A stretch of DNA of 64,000 nt from Leptasterias polaris (taxonomy: Eukaryota > Echinodermata > Asteroidea > Forcipulatida > Asteriidae): the NCBI GenBank assembly GCA_037783415.1, contig JAZGTN010000037.1, positions 6,682,501 through 6,746,500 on the forward strand, in the 5' to 3' direction. The notes beneath the pieces were generated by a model, which searched no databases, was not told the origin of the DNA, and worked only from the letters and a program-made list of their open reading frames with translations. Shown one piece after another: positions 44,694 through 56,240 of this stretch (position 1 is the stretch's first letter; every line of letters begins with the position of its first letter). A program made the position numbers and the translations under genes.

Positions 44694-47600
44694 ATGAACG
44701 TTCAGCACCTACTCAGTATGGCTAGTTTGTGTTTGGCAGCGGTCGTCTGCGTCTTGATGTTGGTTCAGACCGCAGAGGCGAAATTAAAAGACAGGGAATG
44801 TGAAGGTAAGTAGTTTTGCTTCATAAAATGTATGTACATTTATGTCGTGTGGTATACCGTAATTTTTGTCGAGATCATACTCATAAAAAATGATAAATAA
44901 ATAATGTTGTTTACTTCACATGCTTCAGTCTGATGCTTAGTATTTTTTTATTATACTATTATTATACATAGCATGCCATGACTACTTTTTAGAAGTTAAA
45001 AATAAAAAAGAAAATTAACCAAATTAGATAACATTAACAAATGAGAAATCGTCTCTTTTATTTCATTGTTTTAACCTCCTGTTATTGTGTATGTATTTTT
45101 GCCATGTTCTTGCCGTATTTTATCCGAATAAATTCAATCAATCTTGTCTGCTTGTACGTACGTGCTTGTTCAAATTCAAACAGTTCAAATGTAAAATCTG
45201 TGTCATCATTTTTTTCCTCTTTCTCGTTTCAATTTGTATTTCTGGTCTTGTAAAAAAACCTTCTGGTTCAGTACCTTCTGGTTCAGTAAATTAAAAACAA
45301 TAAACAAATTGTTCTTCAAATTGTAGGCCCTTCTGCGCTGATCTCCCCCCCCCCCCCCCCCTCAATTCAAGCCTTTGCAATGCACCCCCTCGACATCCAC
45401 TCAAGATTTGCATACGAATTACAAAGCATGGCTTAAGTTAGACCCAGTAACTGGAGCGCTGTACTCGTTTTTTCGAAATGCAGATGTCAAAATAAAAAAT
45501 AAAAACAAGTACAGCACCCCAGTTAAGTTACTGGGTCTAGGCTTAAGTTATAATTCCTTTTTACAATAATTATTTTGAATAAAAATCTCTTCGAACAATT
45601 GGAAATTCCAGCAACTTACACTGTTACAAACATCGAGTGGTCAGTAGTCTGCTGTGCTGAACAACCATCGAATAGTCCGCGCCAAGTTCCTAGACCCGAC
45701 AACGCATTTTTGGGGTCCAGTAACTCGGACTACGACTTGGGTCAACTGTCGCCCAATCATGATGCCAAAATACCAATTGACATTTCACATGTACCTTGTG
45801 ACTGGTGTGGTATCTGCTCATTTTTGCTTAGCAGAAAATGGTTAAGCAATATTTTCTGCTTAAGCCTGAAATAACGTTAAGGTCCTGTGTATTCAGATTA
45901 GAAGTTGTCTGCGTTAACTGTATTCTCATTTGGGAATACATCTTGTACATGTAGGTTGACAAAAATTCAGACTGCAAACTTGAACTTGTATTCAAACAAA
46001 TTTAATTGTTTGGCACCACTTCCCGGATACCTCTCACACAGTTATGACCAGCTGTATGATCATGACAGCTTTTGTCCAGGAGGGATGACAGAAATGCCTT
46101 AGATGTAGCGCCATTCTGCAAATCTGCCTCAAATCGTTCTCATGACATTGTTTTTTGTCTTTTCTTCCTCTCCAGTGTGTATTGTTGCTGTGGACAAAAT
46201 TGAAAAGACAATCACAAAAAAGCAGCGGGATGGAGGTCGAGACGGCATCGAAAAAGCAATAAGGAAATTCTGCAAGACAGCCAAAAATAAGGAAAATTCT
46301 TTCGTAAGTACCTTTCGGATATGAGAACTGCCAGAAGGCGGTCTGTATTTTACAACTTAAAAATGTCAAGTATATGTACACCATTAAGTTGTTTTCATCA
46401 TCAAGACCCTGAAAAGCTATGTAAGGAAGGCAAACCTATGAACTTTTAGTGTATTAATTGCATCAATTTCTGTACCGTGACAGATCCTGATACTTTATCA
46501 TGGTTACTCTTAAATGTTTCCAGTTTCTAGCCAGTGGGAACAGTTTAACTTGTCATTTTAATTCACTAGAACTCAGGGCTCGAATTTGGGGAGAAAATCC
46601 ACAAGACTACAGGGCTTGTAGCTCAAAATCTTTACTGGACCAGACATTTTTTTACAAGACCAGATTCAAAATGTGAAAATAAAAAGTTGCTGACACAGTT
46701 TAACATGCATTTGACTGCTTTTATATGAACCCGAACTGAGACAAGTAAAAGAAGAGTATACTTGGTTACTCATGGAATTAAAAAGATAATTTATCAGACC
46801 AAAGTCGACACTTGAACATAATTTGTTTCTGTTATTCAATTGAAAAACACAAGACCATCGGACTTGTTAGGTCATAAGTTTACTGGCCCAACACTAAAAT
46901 TACTGGCCTTGGGCCTGTGGTCCAGTGTCAAATTCGAGCCCTGCTAGAACATGTAGTATCCAATTTTTTTACAATTCCATATTTTATATAAAATATAGAA
47001 GCTTTTCAACACTGACCTAGTCATAGTCAGCTGGTCCTAGAAGTATTGGCCCAGTTGTGTGATTTGCATCATTGAGCAATAATTAATTTGAATTATAAAT
47101 CACATTTACTAAAATTGAAAAAAGCGGTGCTGGTTAAGTTAACAATTAAACAACTTCTTAAAGTGGTCTGAATTATCATCTATTTTAAAAGAAAATTTCA
47201 CATACAATTATTGAGATTTGCTAGAAAGTGTATATCGTTTTGGGCAAGTAAACTTGCCCTGCTAAATCCCTTCACTGAAATCATGTTTAATGTGCATGAT
47301 ACCGCTCAACTCCAACTCTACACAGACAACTTTCAGTCACACATAACACAGTGGAATGAGTATTTAAAAACAAATTAGATGACATTTCAACTGTTGTGTA
47401 TTGAAAAATCTATTGAGCATAGTCTGCCTGTCTGCAATTTGTTCATACAGTATTATCCTTCAACAAGCCCATACATTTTATTATCCTATCTCAATACACA
47501 CACTGGGCTTTTACTTGTTTGAAATAATATTCAGTATTAACCCTCTTGCTGTCTGACCATTCAATACCATTCACTGTGGTTTTGAATGATAGATAAGCTA

Positions 47601-50600
47601 TGCCAGCCTTGCAATATGATACCATGAGGGAATGCATGTACACAGTACACAGTTAGTTCTGTGCACAGTTGTGCCACCATACACAACTTTGGCAGTTGAA
47701 TGGTTTCAAATGGTTGGTCAACTCACTTGAAAATATTGCGAACAGTAGGAGGGTTTAAGCAATAAATCATAAATCATCAACATGAAGCCCAGCTCAGGCC
47801 GTGTCCAAATTGGCGGATGCAGCTGTTTCTAAGGTTGTCTGAGCTCACAAAGCATGTTAATGTAGTGATCCATCCACAACAGCTAATTTAGAATTGACCT
47901 TACACAATCATGTTCATGTGATGGGATACTTTGGTGCACTTGGTGGAACTATTAGAGTACATGTACCATGCATGTTTGTATTGTTCACATGATACTGAAA
48001 ATTTATCACATTTCCTAGAAGAGTCACCAAAAATTTCTATGGAAAGTTTGATATTGAATAGAAGGAATGGAACTTCTTTTAGAAATTTTAGTGAAAATAT
48101 TTGCAACAAGAAGTTCAAATGCATTTCCGCAACAGTGGCTGCATTACACAACAATGGCTGCATTACAACGTTAATTTAGCCATTGTCTCATTCATTTTCT
48201 AGTGTTACTATATTGGTGGAACACCAGACGCTGCAACTGGGTCGCTCGGGGAGGTCAGCAAACGGTTACTCAACTTTGTGCCTTCTGAGAAAATATGCAC
48301 TCACTTACAGAAGCTTGACTCACAGATATGCGAGCTGAAATACGGTGAGTAATCTTACTGCAATCCCATACACATGTACGTAAATCCCCTAAACCTATCC
48401 TTGAATGTACCCGAGCTACAAACAATATAATTTAGGTAGCCAATACTCCACACTTAGGTGTAAGCCCTGGCTATACAGCAGTTATAGGTTGAACTGCTTC
48501 TGACTGGCACCCCCAAACAAAGATATCGACAAAATAGAGAGAGCGCCAACATAGGCTAGATATCTCAGTTGGCAGAGCGCCGGCACGTTAATCTTCAAGA
48601 ATATGATATTCGCAATACAAAGTTCATGTTGTTGTTAGTTGTTTTTGAAGTTGTCGCAGTTTGTGGAAACCTTTAGGAACAAATTAAAACATTCAAATGA
48701 GGTTAAACCCAAAGATAATAGACTATGGGCCGTGGCTCTGAAATCCGTCCAGAAAACGATTCTTGTTCTCTCTGGAGGGGGTTTGAATAAAATATAGCCC
48801 AAGTTGTACATAATATGTGTCTAAGCAAGAATCAAATTGTTCCCACGCTCAAATGTTGCACATTAATGTGTAATTTACGGACAAAATGTCACATTTTTCA
48901 ACATAAAGAAAAACATAAGAAAAACAGCGCCCTCAATTGACCAAAAAAAGAGAGGCTTTCTCCAGCTAGGCACAGTTTACCCCCCAAAAAATTCACATTA
49001 TGATGTGGAAACCCTTATAATTTTAAGATCATGTATGCTAAAAGCATTTCTAAACCTTTGTAAGTTTATATCACTAATGGAACACTACTTTTCAACTGTA
49101 CTTGGCGTTTATATTTGTGGTGGGGAGTAGGCTGAAATTGTTGAACACTATATACTTTTTTCCAGACAATCAACAATTCCGATATGGGTAGGCCCTACAT
49201 CATGTGTAAATAATCTGACTGGGGAGGGAGGGGTGGGTGGGGGGGCTGTCTTCTGTCTTGGCAAATAAATAAGCATGCTATTTCATTCTGATTGGGGGAG
49301 GGAGGGAGGGTCTGTCTTCTGTCTTGGCAAATAATGCTATTTCATTCTAATTGGGGGAGGGAGGGGGGGGTCTGTCTTCTGTCTTGGCAAATAAATAAGC
49401 ATGCTATTTCATTCTGATTGGGGGAGGGAGGGGGTCTGTCTTCTGTCTTGGCAAATAATGCTATTTCATTCTAATTGGGGGAGGGAGGGGGGGGTCTGTC
49501 TTCTGTCTTGGCAAATAAATAAGCATGCTATTTCATTCTGATTGGGGGAGGGAGGGGGTCTGTCTTCTGTCTTAGCAAATAAATAACATGTTATTTCATT
49601 CTGATTGTAAACTAACTAGAGTTTTTGATACACTTTCTAATCCAAAAAGTTTGTCAAAGAAAAACTGCCCTTAGAAAAACTGACAAACCTCAGATATTTC
49701 CTTCTTTGAATTTATTGAAGGTCAGTTCAACTTGCATAATCAAAAATACATGTAGAAATGACAAGTTAAATAAATTATGTGTTTTGTACTTGAATTTTCA
49801 TGTCCTGAGAAATGATTTTCTGTACAAGTTCCCAAATATTGAAACCCGTCCATGCTGGTAGGGTACGCTTTTGAGGAACTTTTGTCAGATAGAATGCTGC
49901 ATCCATGCGTGTGGGGTATTCCATTGGCCCTTTATGTTGCTCCTCCTCAAGGGCTACTCCGAAAGTAAAAGTTGCAGGGGCAGATTTCTTGGCACCACCA
50001 AATTTTATCAACTCCACATCTGGCTCTGGAAGTGAACGCTTCCTTGTCTTTTTCACTGACTGCTTTTGCAACTTCCCAAATATTGTCACTGGCTGTGGTT
50101 CAGAGTGCTGAATTGCAATCCCATTTGTATTATGGGTAGTTCCTTTACCCGACAAAGTCTCCTCGCCAAAATCATTATTATCCCAGACCAGTGTTGTATA
50201 GTTCTTGTTCACCAAGCACGATGGTAGGGCATCCTTGCCTTTCTGGATTTCTTGCTGAGCCAAAGCTGTGTCGAGCTCAAGAACAGAGGAATGGGATACA
50301 CAATGGCCAAAACCATTCAACAGCCCAATCAGTTGTGCTGAGCCTGTGAGATGGCGTACAGCCATCGCTAAGGAAATGTGCTTCGGCATTGCCCTCTTAC
50401 CCTTTGTAGCCATGTATATAATATCCTGGGCAATTGCCAAAATACGTCGACTTTCTCCTTCACCTACTTCAACACACTCATCACTTGGGACATCTGAACA
50501 ACCAACAACCCAGGCCAGAAAGTTGAATAATTTTGAGGGAACAATTTGTTGGGCAGAGTCAAGAGTCAAGTCCAAAGATGTTGGTGGCCATGGGATATGG

Positions 50601-53490
50601 TCCCCAGGAATATGCTCCATGTCTTTCTTTATATCGAGAGCAGTAGAAAAGCGGTCTCGCAAAGTGCTCACGTCAGTGCTGCCTATCGTCGTTGCAGGAG
50701 GGGGATTTTCAAGCTGTTCACTTTCGTCTGTTTCACTGTCCGTACTGCTTTCTGACTCCTTTGCAGCTGCACCCGGATACTTGAAGTTTGAATCTAACAA
50801 CAAATTTGCAGTAGACAAGGTGTCAACATACACGAACTCACTTTCGTACAGCCGATTTGGCTTCATGAAACAAAGCTGTGGGTAAGCTTGCTTCAAGCGC
50901 TGCTTCAAGCTCCAGGTTTTATATGAGGATGAATCATCATTCTCCACTTCCTGTACGACTTTGTCAAAATTTCTTTTGATTTTAGACATTCTCAATACTT
51001 CTTTGTCATTAATGACACGGCCATCTATGAACTTCTTGCAGAAAACCTTGAAAGCTTGAGAGTACATTGCATCTGGTGTTGGTTGTGAAACTAGATGTTT
51101 AATCAGGCATCTTGTATAATCTTTGTAACAGACTGAATGATACCTCACCTCAATGGCCACACAATCTTTATTTTCAATGTGAAGGAGCAAATGTTCATTT
51201 TTTTTCATTTGAGCAGCCTTCAAGAGGTTTCCACCATCAGTAAGTTCACATTGAATAAGTGGTAGTCTGTTCCTTTTGCCATCACGACCTGTGGCATACC
51301 GAGTTCCACGACAAACTATGCAAACTCTCGGTAAAATATGCGCTAGTGATAGGGTTCCCTCTTTCTTTAAAGCAGAACTTGACCGCAGCATTCGAGTCCT
51401 TTTTTCAGCAGGCTCCGCGTCCTCCTCTCTGATGTCCTTCTCACTGAGATCTGGTAGGGAAAAGCAAGAAATATAAATATAAATTTATAGCAAAATGTTT
51501 TTCTAAAATGTAAATGATACAAATGTAGAAACCACCCCGACAGAAATGGCTCATTAGTCATATAGCCCGTCTGTAGTACTTAATACTACCTAAAGTAGTA
51601 GGAGAACAGAAAATGTACCCAATACGAGATACACCCTTTGTGCAAAGACCACTGCACTGGGGTAAACATATCTCTTGATCATGTCTCTTATACATCAGAG
51701 CTACAAACAGTGTCAGTAGTGTGTTAAAAAATGTGTCTGAATGCCTGTAATGTTTTTTGCTCTTTTGGTAATTTTACATTAAAAATAATAAAAGATAAAG
51801 CTAGGACCAAATTTGTTCCATCATGATGATAAGATTATGTATTCAAACAAGTACAGGTCAACTCGTAATGATGCAACCTCGTAACCAACTCAAACACACA
51901 CAAACTCGAATGCACACCAACTCGTACACCCACTAACTCATACGCAAGAGTAATTCACTACGTGTTCACATAGGGAAAATGTTTCACCGCTTTGATGCCA
52001 GTATAAAATGAAATCTGATAGGAGGTAGAACCTATTTAACATTTATGTTTTTTCATATGGAAATTCTCCTCTGTTAAAAATGTAAATTTGTGTGAAAGGA
52101 TGGCCGTTTCGATATTAAAAAAATTTTGAAATCGGACGGCAGTTTGGTTAGATATTTTTGAAAGTAAATAAATTTAGAAGTCTGGAAGATTCTCGGGAGT
52201 TTTTACAATTTGGAAATGTTTAGCCTTCTCCGAGTTAAAAATTGAAAAGTGATTTTTAAGCTGCTCCGTTACAAATGAATGTTCAATATTAATAATAATA
52301 TATAACTTGAAACAATTATCTAACCTTCAGCAGCAGGCACAGGTTCATTATCTCGCTTCTGCTTGGCAAGTACAGCCCGTCTTTGTTTGGAAGAATCTGT
52401 AAAATACTGGTAGCACTTCCGATGAAAACCACCATCGTTAGGTACATGTATGGGTGCATCACCGCCATTTTCTTGCAAGAAACACCTCGCTATTTCAGCC
52501 GATTTCCCATCAAGATCCTTCCAAATCTGTACACACTGTCTGAATTTTGTCCACGATGTTTCAGTTATAGGTGTCAATGATTCAAGAACACCAGACAAAT
52601 GGGCATAACACCGTAAATTAGAGTGCTTCTCTCTGTCTTTTTCCGTCATGTTGCCAACATGACGATCAGCTGTGGGACAATATGTGTGAAGCTTTGTTTA
52701 TGTACAGCGCATTTTATGGATTTGCACAATATCGAGATTGCGCAGAATTTTGCTCAATCTTCTGATTGACCGCCCACTCTGTGAATGCAGAATGAGCAGC
52801 ACAATCTTCAAACTGTGCAAATAACTAAAATGCGCTACACTTCGACATGTCGCGTCGCAACGCGTCCCTTCGTACATCCGCACGTATCCATAAGACCAAT
52901 TTTGATTGGTCAGCTGCCCGATGAGAACCCAAATTTCATTGGACAACCTACTCACGCCTGACTCAGTTACCGTATATCGTTACACAAATTAGGGCCATTT
53001 TTGTCGCCAAATTTAGAAATAATGTGCAACATTTGAGCGTGGGAACAAGCAAAAATTGCAAGTTGGTACTATTATCTTCGTTTTTGAGTGGTTTTTGAGT
53101 AAACCCCCTGTTGAAGAGAACAAGACTGCAAGATACGACTGGACGGCCCATGGTCTATAAAACAATTTTGTTTTGTGTCAATTTTTTTTTCGGTTGCAAG
53201 TTTGCTGGAGGACACATTTATTATCCTATGCATGCTCATAGAAAAAAGCTTTCAAATAATTATAACTCACTAGCACTTTTTTTTTTTTTAATAATTAAAC
53301 TAATTTTTCTTTACCCACAGAGAAACAAATTGATTTGGATGCAGTGGACCTGAAGAAACTTAAAGTGAGAGACCTGAAGAAGATCTTGAACGACTGGGGA
53401 GAGGAATGCAAGGCTTGCACAGAGAAATTAGACTTTATTAAACGTATCGAGCATCTTAAACCAAAGCATTACAGGAAAAAGGAGTTATAA
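44694..53490 (+). CDS. MANF: Mesencephalic astrocyte-derived neurotrophic factor (MANF/ARMET), complete
   Basis: Secreted, ER-resident, stress-induced factor of the MANF/CDNF family. Four plus-strand exons: 44694-44805, 46176-46303, 48203-48344 and 53321-53490, GT/AG and in frame, 183 aa (human about 182). Signal peptide 1-29 ending TAEA, then a saposin-like N-domain with cysteines at 36, 39, 70, 81, 112 and 123, including ECEVC and [13 protein letters not shown]-like C-domain ([20 protein letters not shown], 136-155) carries the CxxC motif CKAC (157-160). The chain ends KKEL, a KDEL-type ER retention signal; mammalian MANF ends in a weaker variant. The ATG at 44694 was chosen because it directly precedes the signal peptide. 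Intron 2 carries a hAT-type MITE and a 219 bp repeat; intron 3 (5 kb) carries a 4.4 kb element with its own gene on the opposite strand. Confidence 0.96.
45431..45550. repeat. Hairpin MITE in MANF intron 1
   Basis: CTTAAGTTAGACCCAGTAAC at the left and GTTACTGGGTCTAGGCTTAA at the right, continuing inward through TGTACTCG / CAAGTACA, form a near-perfect stem. Confidence 0.8.
46574..46943. mobile_element. hAT-type MITE, 370 bp, with target duplication
   Basis: Terminal inverted repeats CAGGGCTCGAATTTG (46574-46588) and CAAATTCGAGCCCTG (46929-46943), 15 bp, perfect. Flanks CTAGAACT on the left and CTAGAACA on the right agree at 7 of 8 positions, matching the 8 bp duplication of hAT elements. Non-coding. 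Inserted in MANF intron 2. A partial related copy lies at 60865-60995. Confidence 0.88.
47537..47758 (+). repeat. 219-bp MITE, copy 1
   Basis: Starts TTAACCCTCTTGCTGTCTG and ends GAACAGTAGGAGGGTTTAA: inverted ends AACCCTC/GAGGGTT. It appears identical to 54539-54757. In MANF intron 2. Confidence 0.8.
48440..48605 (+). repeat. tRNA-derived SINE, family A, partial
   Basis: CTGGCTATACAGCAGTTATA, CTTCTGACTGGCACCC and GGCTAGATATCTCAGTTGGC with GAGCGCCGGCACGTTA match the 22777 element; the B box and tail are missing. Confidence 0.7.
49205..49600 (+). repeat. G-rich minisatellite inside the 4.4 kb element
   Basis: About six units, each with GGGGGAGGGAGGG followed by TCTGTCTTCTGTCTTGGCAA and TGCTATTTCATTCT. 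Two unit lengths alternate (with or without AATAAGCA). The plus strand has repeated potential G-quadruplex tracts. Downstream of the element's gene. Confidence 0.85.
49775..52649 (-). CDS. Uncharacterised zinc-finger-like protein of the 4.4 kb element (candidate transposase or accessory protein)
   Basis: Two minus-strand exons, 52649-52325 and 51450-49775, joined at GAAG|GTTAGA and CCAG|ATCTC in frame, give 666 aa. Function unknown. Seen: [11 protein letters not shown] (75-85), CIVC (152-155), and [12 protein letters not shown] (209-220) are spaced Cys/His pairs suggesting zinc binding; an acidic Ser/Glu tract at 338-357; and [17 protein letters not shown] (532-548) with several acidic residues and a His. 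I recall similar D-N-x-D...T-x-H proteins as abundant, unnamed families in cnidarian and echinoderm genomes, some much longer, so this copy may be C-terminally short. The chain stops 14 aa after [11 protein letters not shown]. Its placement between inverted repeats is why a transposition role is suggested; no known transposase core was recognised. Antisense to, and nested in, MANF intron 3. Confidence 0.8.
52650..52985 (-). promoter_or_regulatory. Probable promoter of the nested gene
   Basis: On the minus strand several CCAAT motifs occur (complements of GATTGACC, GATTGGTC and CATTGG at about 52760, 52905 and 52938), as do inverted phrases AGCGCATTTTA / TAAAATGCGCT. No TATA box was identified. 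The right inverted terminus begins just beyond. Confidence 0.4.
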
Positions 53491-54538
53491 TTCGAGTTAT
53501 CTGGGGGGTCGGCGTTGGGATGATGATATTTTTGTTAAAGTGTATGTACATCAAAGTGTAAATGGAAATGTTGTTCGACACAATCAGCTAAGCATAGGAA
53601 TATATTATTATCTGCAAGTTGACTGACCTTTGTCAAATTGACTGACCCGTGTCAAACTGGCTATCAAACCACCTTGTCAAGCTGACTGACCTGTGTCAAA
53701 CTGCTGGCTGACCTGTGTACAAACTGGCTGACCTTTGTCAAACTGCTGGCTGACCTGCAGTGTGTCAAACTGGCTGATATTCGTCAGGCTGGCTGTAATT
53801 TTTTTCTTATTGAGGATACCGACCGCCTGATGGTTTTTAAATGATAGACCATCCTTCCTCCATGGATTGATGCAGTATGATATCATGTAATAATAGTTCT
53901 GTGCACATTTGCTCCACCATACACAACCCGTGCAGTTTAATGATACCAAATGGTGTCATCTAACTGACAAATCGTCGGCTCAGATAAGGTCGTTAAATGA
54001 AAAATATGTACAATTTGAAAAACAACAAATCAAAACACCCAAATGAATGATTTACTTAGAAAATAAATGTTTCTTATTTCCAAACAAATACTTTGTAAGT
54101 CCACTCTTGATCAATAAACTCCATTTACCAGGAGCTCAACAATATCCAAAGCAATTTTATGAAACCTATACAAATTGCACTAATGACCTTATAGTTCTAA
54201 GCAGACGAAATATGATGGATTGGACAGTAGGAGGGTTAAACTGTGTTGAAAGAATGTCATTGTTTGTTTAACTTACAAAGACGGAATCATCTGCTTGTTA
54301 GATATTAATTCAAGACAGTAAAGCACTCCAACTCAATTCAAAATTACTATGAACAATTTGGCAAATTTTGAAAATCTTTTAAAGTATATTTACTTTTCTC
54401 AAAAAAAACCCACATCGCATGAATTGTTTGATTATCCTTTTTTTTCAGGGGGCAGTGGGCAGATACAATATATATATATATATCAATTGACTTAGTAGTT
54501 AATTTTGACACCTATTTTATTGTGCACATTTGTTATCT
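53491..54538. other. MANF 3' region and intergenic repeats
   Basis: 53610-53790 contains a degenerate 20 bp tandem (CTGACCTGTGTCAAACTGGC). 53820-54238 has phrases of the 219 bp MITE family (CAGTAGGAGGGTTAA at 54226-54240). AATAAA near 54114 is a possible polyadenylation signal, unproven. Confidence 0.5.
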
Positions 54539-54757
54539 TTAACCCTCTTGCTGTCTGACCATTCAATACCATTCACTGTGGTTTTGAATGATAGATAAGC
54601 TATGCCAGCCTTGCAATATGATACCATGAGGGAATGCATGTACACAGTACACAGTTAGTTCTGTGCACAGTTGTGCCACCATACACAACTTTGGCAGTTG
54701 AATGGTTTCAAATGGTTGGTCAACTCACTTGAAAATATTGCGAACAGTAGGAGGGTT
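54539..54757 (+). repeat. 219-bp MITE, copy 2
   Basis: By eye identical to 47541-47755 over its whole length, 7 kb away, on the other side of the MANF 3' end. Recent copying or ongoing gene conversion. Confidence 0.8.
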
Positions 54758-56240
54758 GTTAACTTTATTTATTACTTCTTTAGTACTTATAGCACAAATG
54801 ATGTCGAAACAGGCAGTACCCCCCCCACCCCCATGGCTGACTGTGGTTAGTGGGTGTCTAAAATGTCCAAATGGTAGAAACGTTCCAATTGGATCAGATA
54901 AGTACATGTATTCCACCATGTGTATTGTGTACAAAGACCGGTCCATTGGACTGCTGGATCATTCCATGGGAATGTTCAAAATGTGGGGCAATGTTGCTGT
55001 CCAGCAGAATGTTCTGGCGGTCAAATGGATTGCGGGCTTTAAAAGCCTACAGGAGCGTTCTTTTGAGCCTAGAACGGGCTGACTTTTGAGAATCAGACGC
55101 TCCCTTTTTCTGGATAATGCTCCCTTTTTCTGGATACTTTTGGTATTAGAGTTTTTATATCAGACCTTGGTGTTCAGGGAGGTTTGTTTGTAATGTGTCA
55201 AATTGGTTTTGTCCTTGAGAGTGACCACTGTATTGCATTTTATAAAACTTTCAACATGCTCTGTATTATTGTTTTATACATGTATTTGCAGGACACTACT
55301 TTTACACAGATTCCTTAGTTTTCAAGGAAATATTACAACTAAACTGAAGTTTCACTGTAACTGTGCTAAGCCTCAGGTTTTTGAGACACGGTGTTTTGAT
55401 GTCATCGTTGTGTACGTTTTTATACCTGTTTTATGCGTTAGTTACTTGGCATGTAATTGAACTTATAGTGTATTATCAGTCATCTTGTTAAAATTCAAGA
55501 GGACATCTCAACTGGAAAAGATACCTCAGTGCGATTGGTTTTTGTACAAACCTTTCTTTTGCAAGCAAACTTATTTGTGTGTTTGAAAATATGGTTGCTA
55601 CCCGTTGATGTTTCATTCCTTTAGACTGTATCTCAATTCTTTTGTATCGGCATTCAGAGAAGTTTCTCCCCTATTTCCTTAAATTAATACTGTACTTGTA
55701 TATGTTGTTTTTTTACAAAATGTTAAACTGCATCCAAAAGAGGTCAGACTCAAATGAATCTAGGGAAGTTCGAAAGAAATTACAATTCGTTCTGCATTTA
55801 ATTTATGAATAAACTTTTCAATTACTAATTTGACATGAACAGTGTTTGAATTTGATTTTTTCCACCTTTTAACCCTACTGCCTTCAAACTTCAAGGTTTT
55901 GTTTGATTCTGTTGGATTGGGAACTGCACTTTTAAACTGATTTTGCTTTACATCAAATCAGGCATACCACCAAAGTGCTTGTCATTCAAGGGAGAATACA
56001 TAAACATTAAAAGGTAACAATCTGCTTCACTGATTGGATTCCAGAAGATACTTATTGGCAGTTAGACTAAAAACGCATCATTTCACTTCCTCTTGTACAG
56101 AAGTACCCCCCCCCCCCACTTTAAATGCTGTAAAGAATTCCTGAGATTCCCAGAACACAATGAAGACACAAAAGGAGGGGGGGGGGGGTTACACCATGCC
56201 ACATATTGAGCAGCAAATGAAGTAAAACACTACAAATTAT
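54758..56240. other. Intergenic, no gene seen
   Basis: Contains C- and G-runs at 54820, 56107 and 56176, an AATAAA near 55809, and no supported exon. Confidence 0.5.

Larger units (their letters stand above)
48719..53157. mobile_element. 4.4 kb DNA transposon-like element with long inverted ends
   Basis: Left end TAGACTATGGGCCGT (48719) and right end ACGGCCCATGGTCTA (to 53157) are inverted with one mismatch. Further in, TCTTGTTCTCT and a 29 bp block containing TTCCCACGCTCAAATGTTGC (48840-48870 left; its complement 53020-53048 right) are again inverted, so the terminal repeats extend about 150-170 bp in blocks. If TA belongs to the target, flanks agree with a TA duplication. The element lies in MANF intron 3 and encloses one two-exon gene (52649-49775). 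Superfamily not identified. Confidence 0.75.

Noticed and set aside
50268..50885. 205-residue open frame on the plus strand
   Set aside because: Exactly antisense to the nested 666 aa gene, with no domain pattern of its own.
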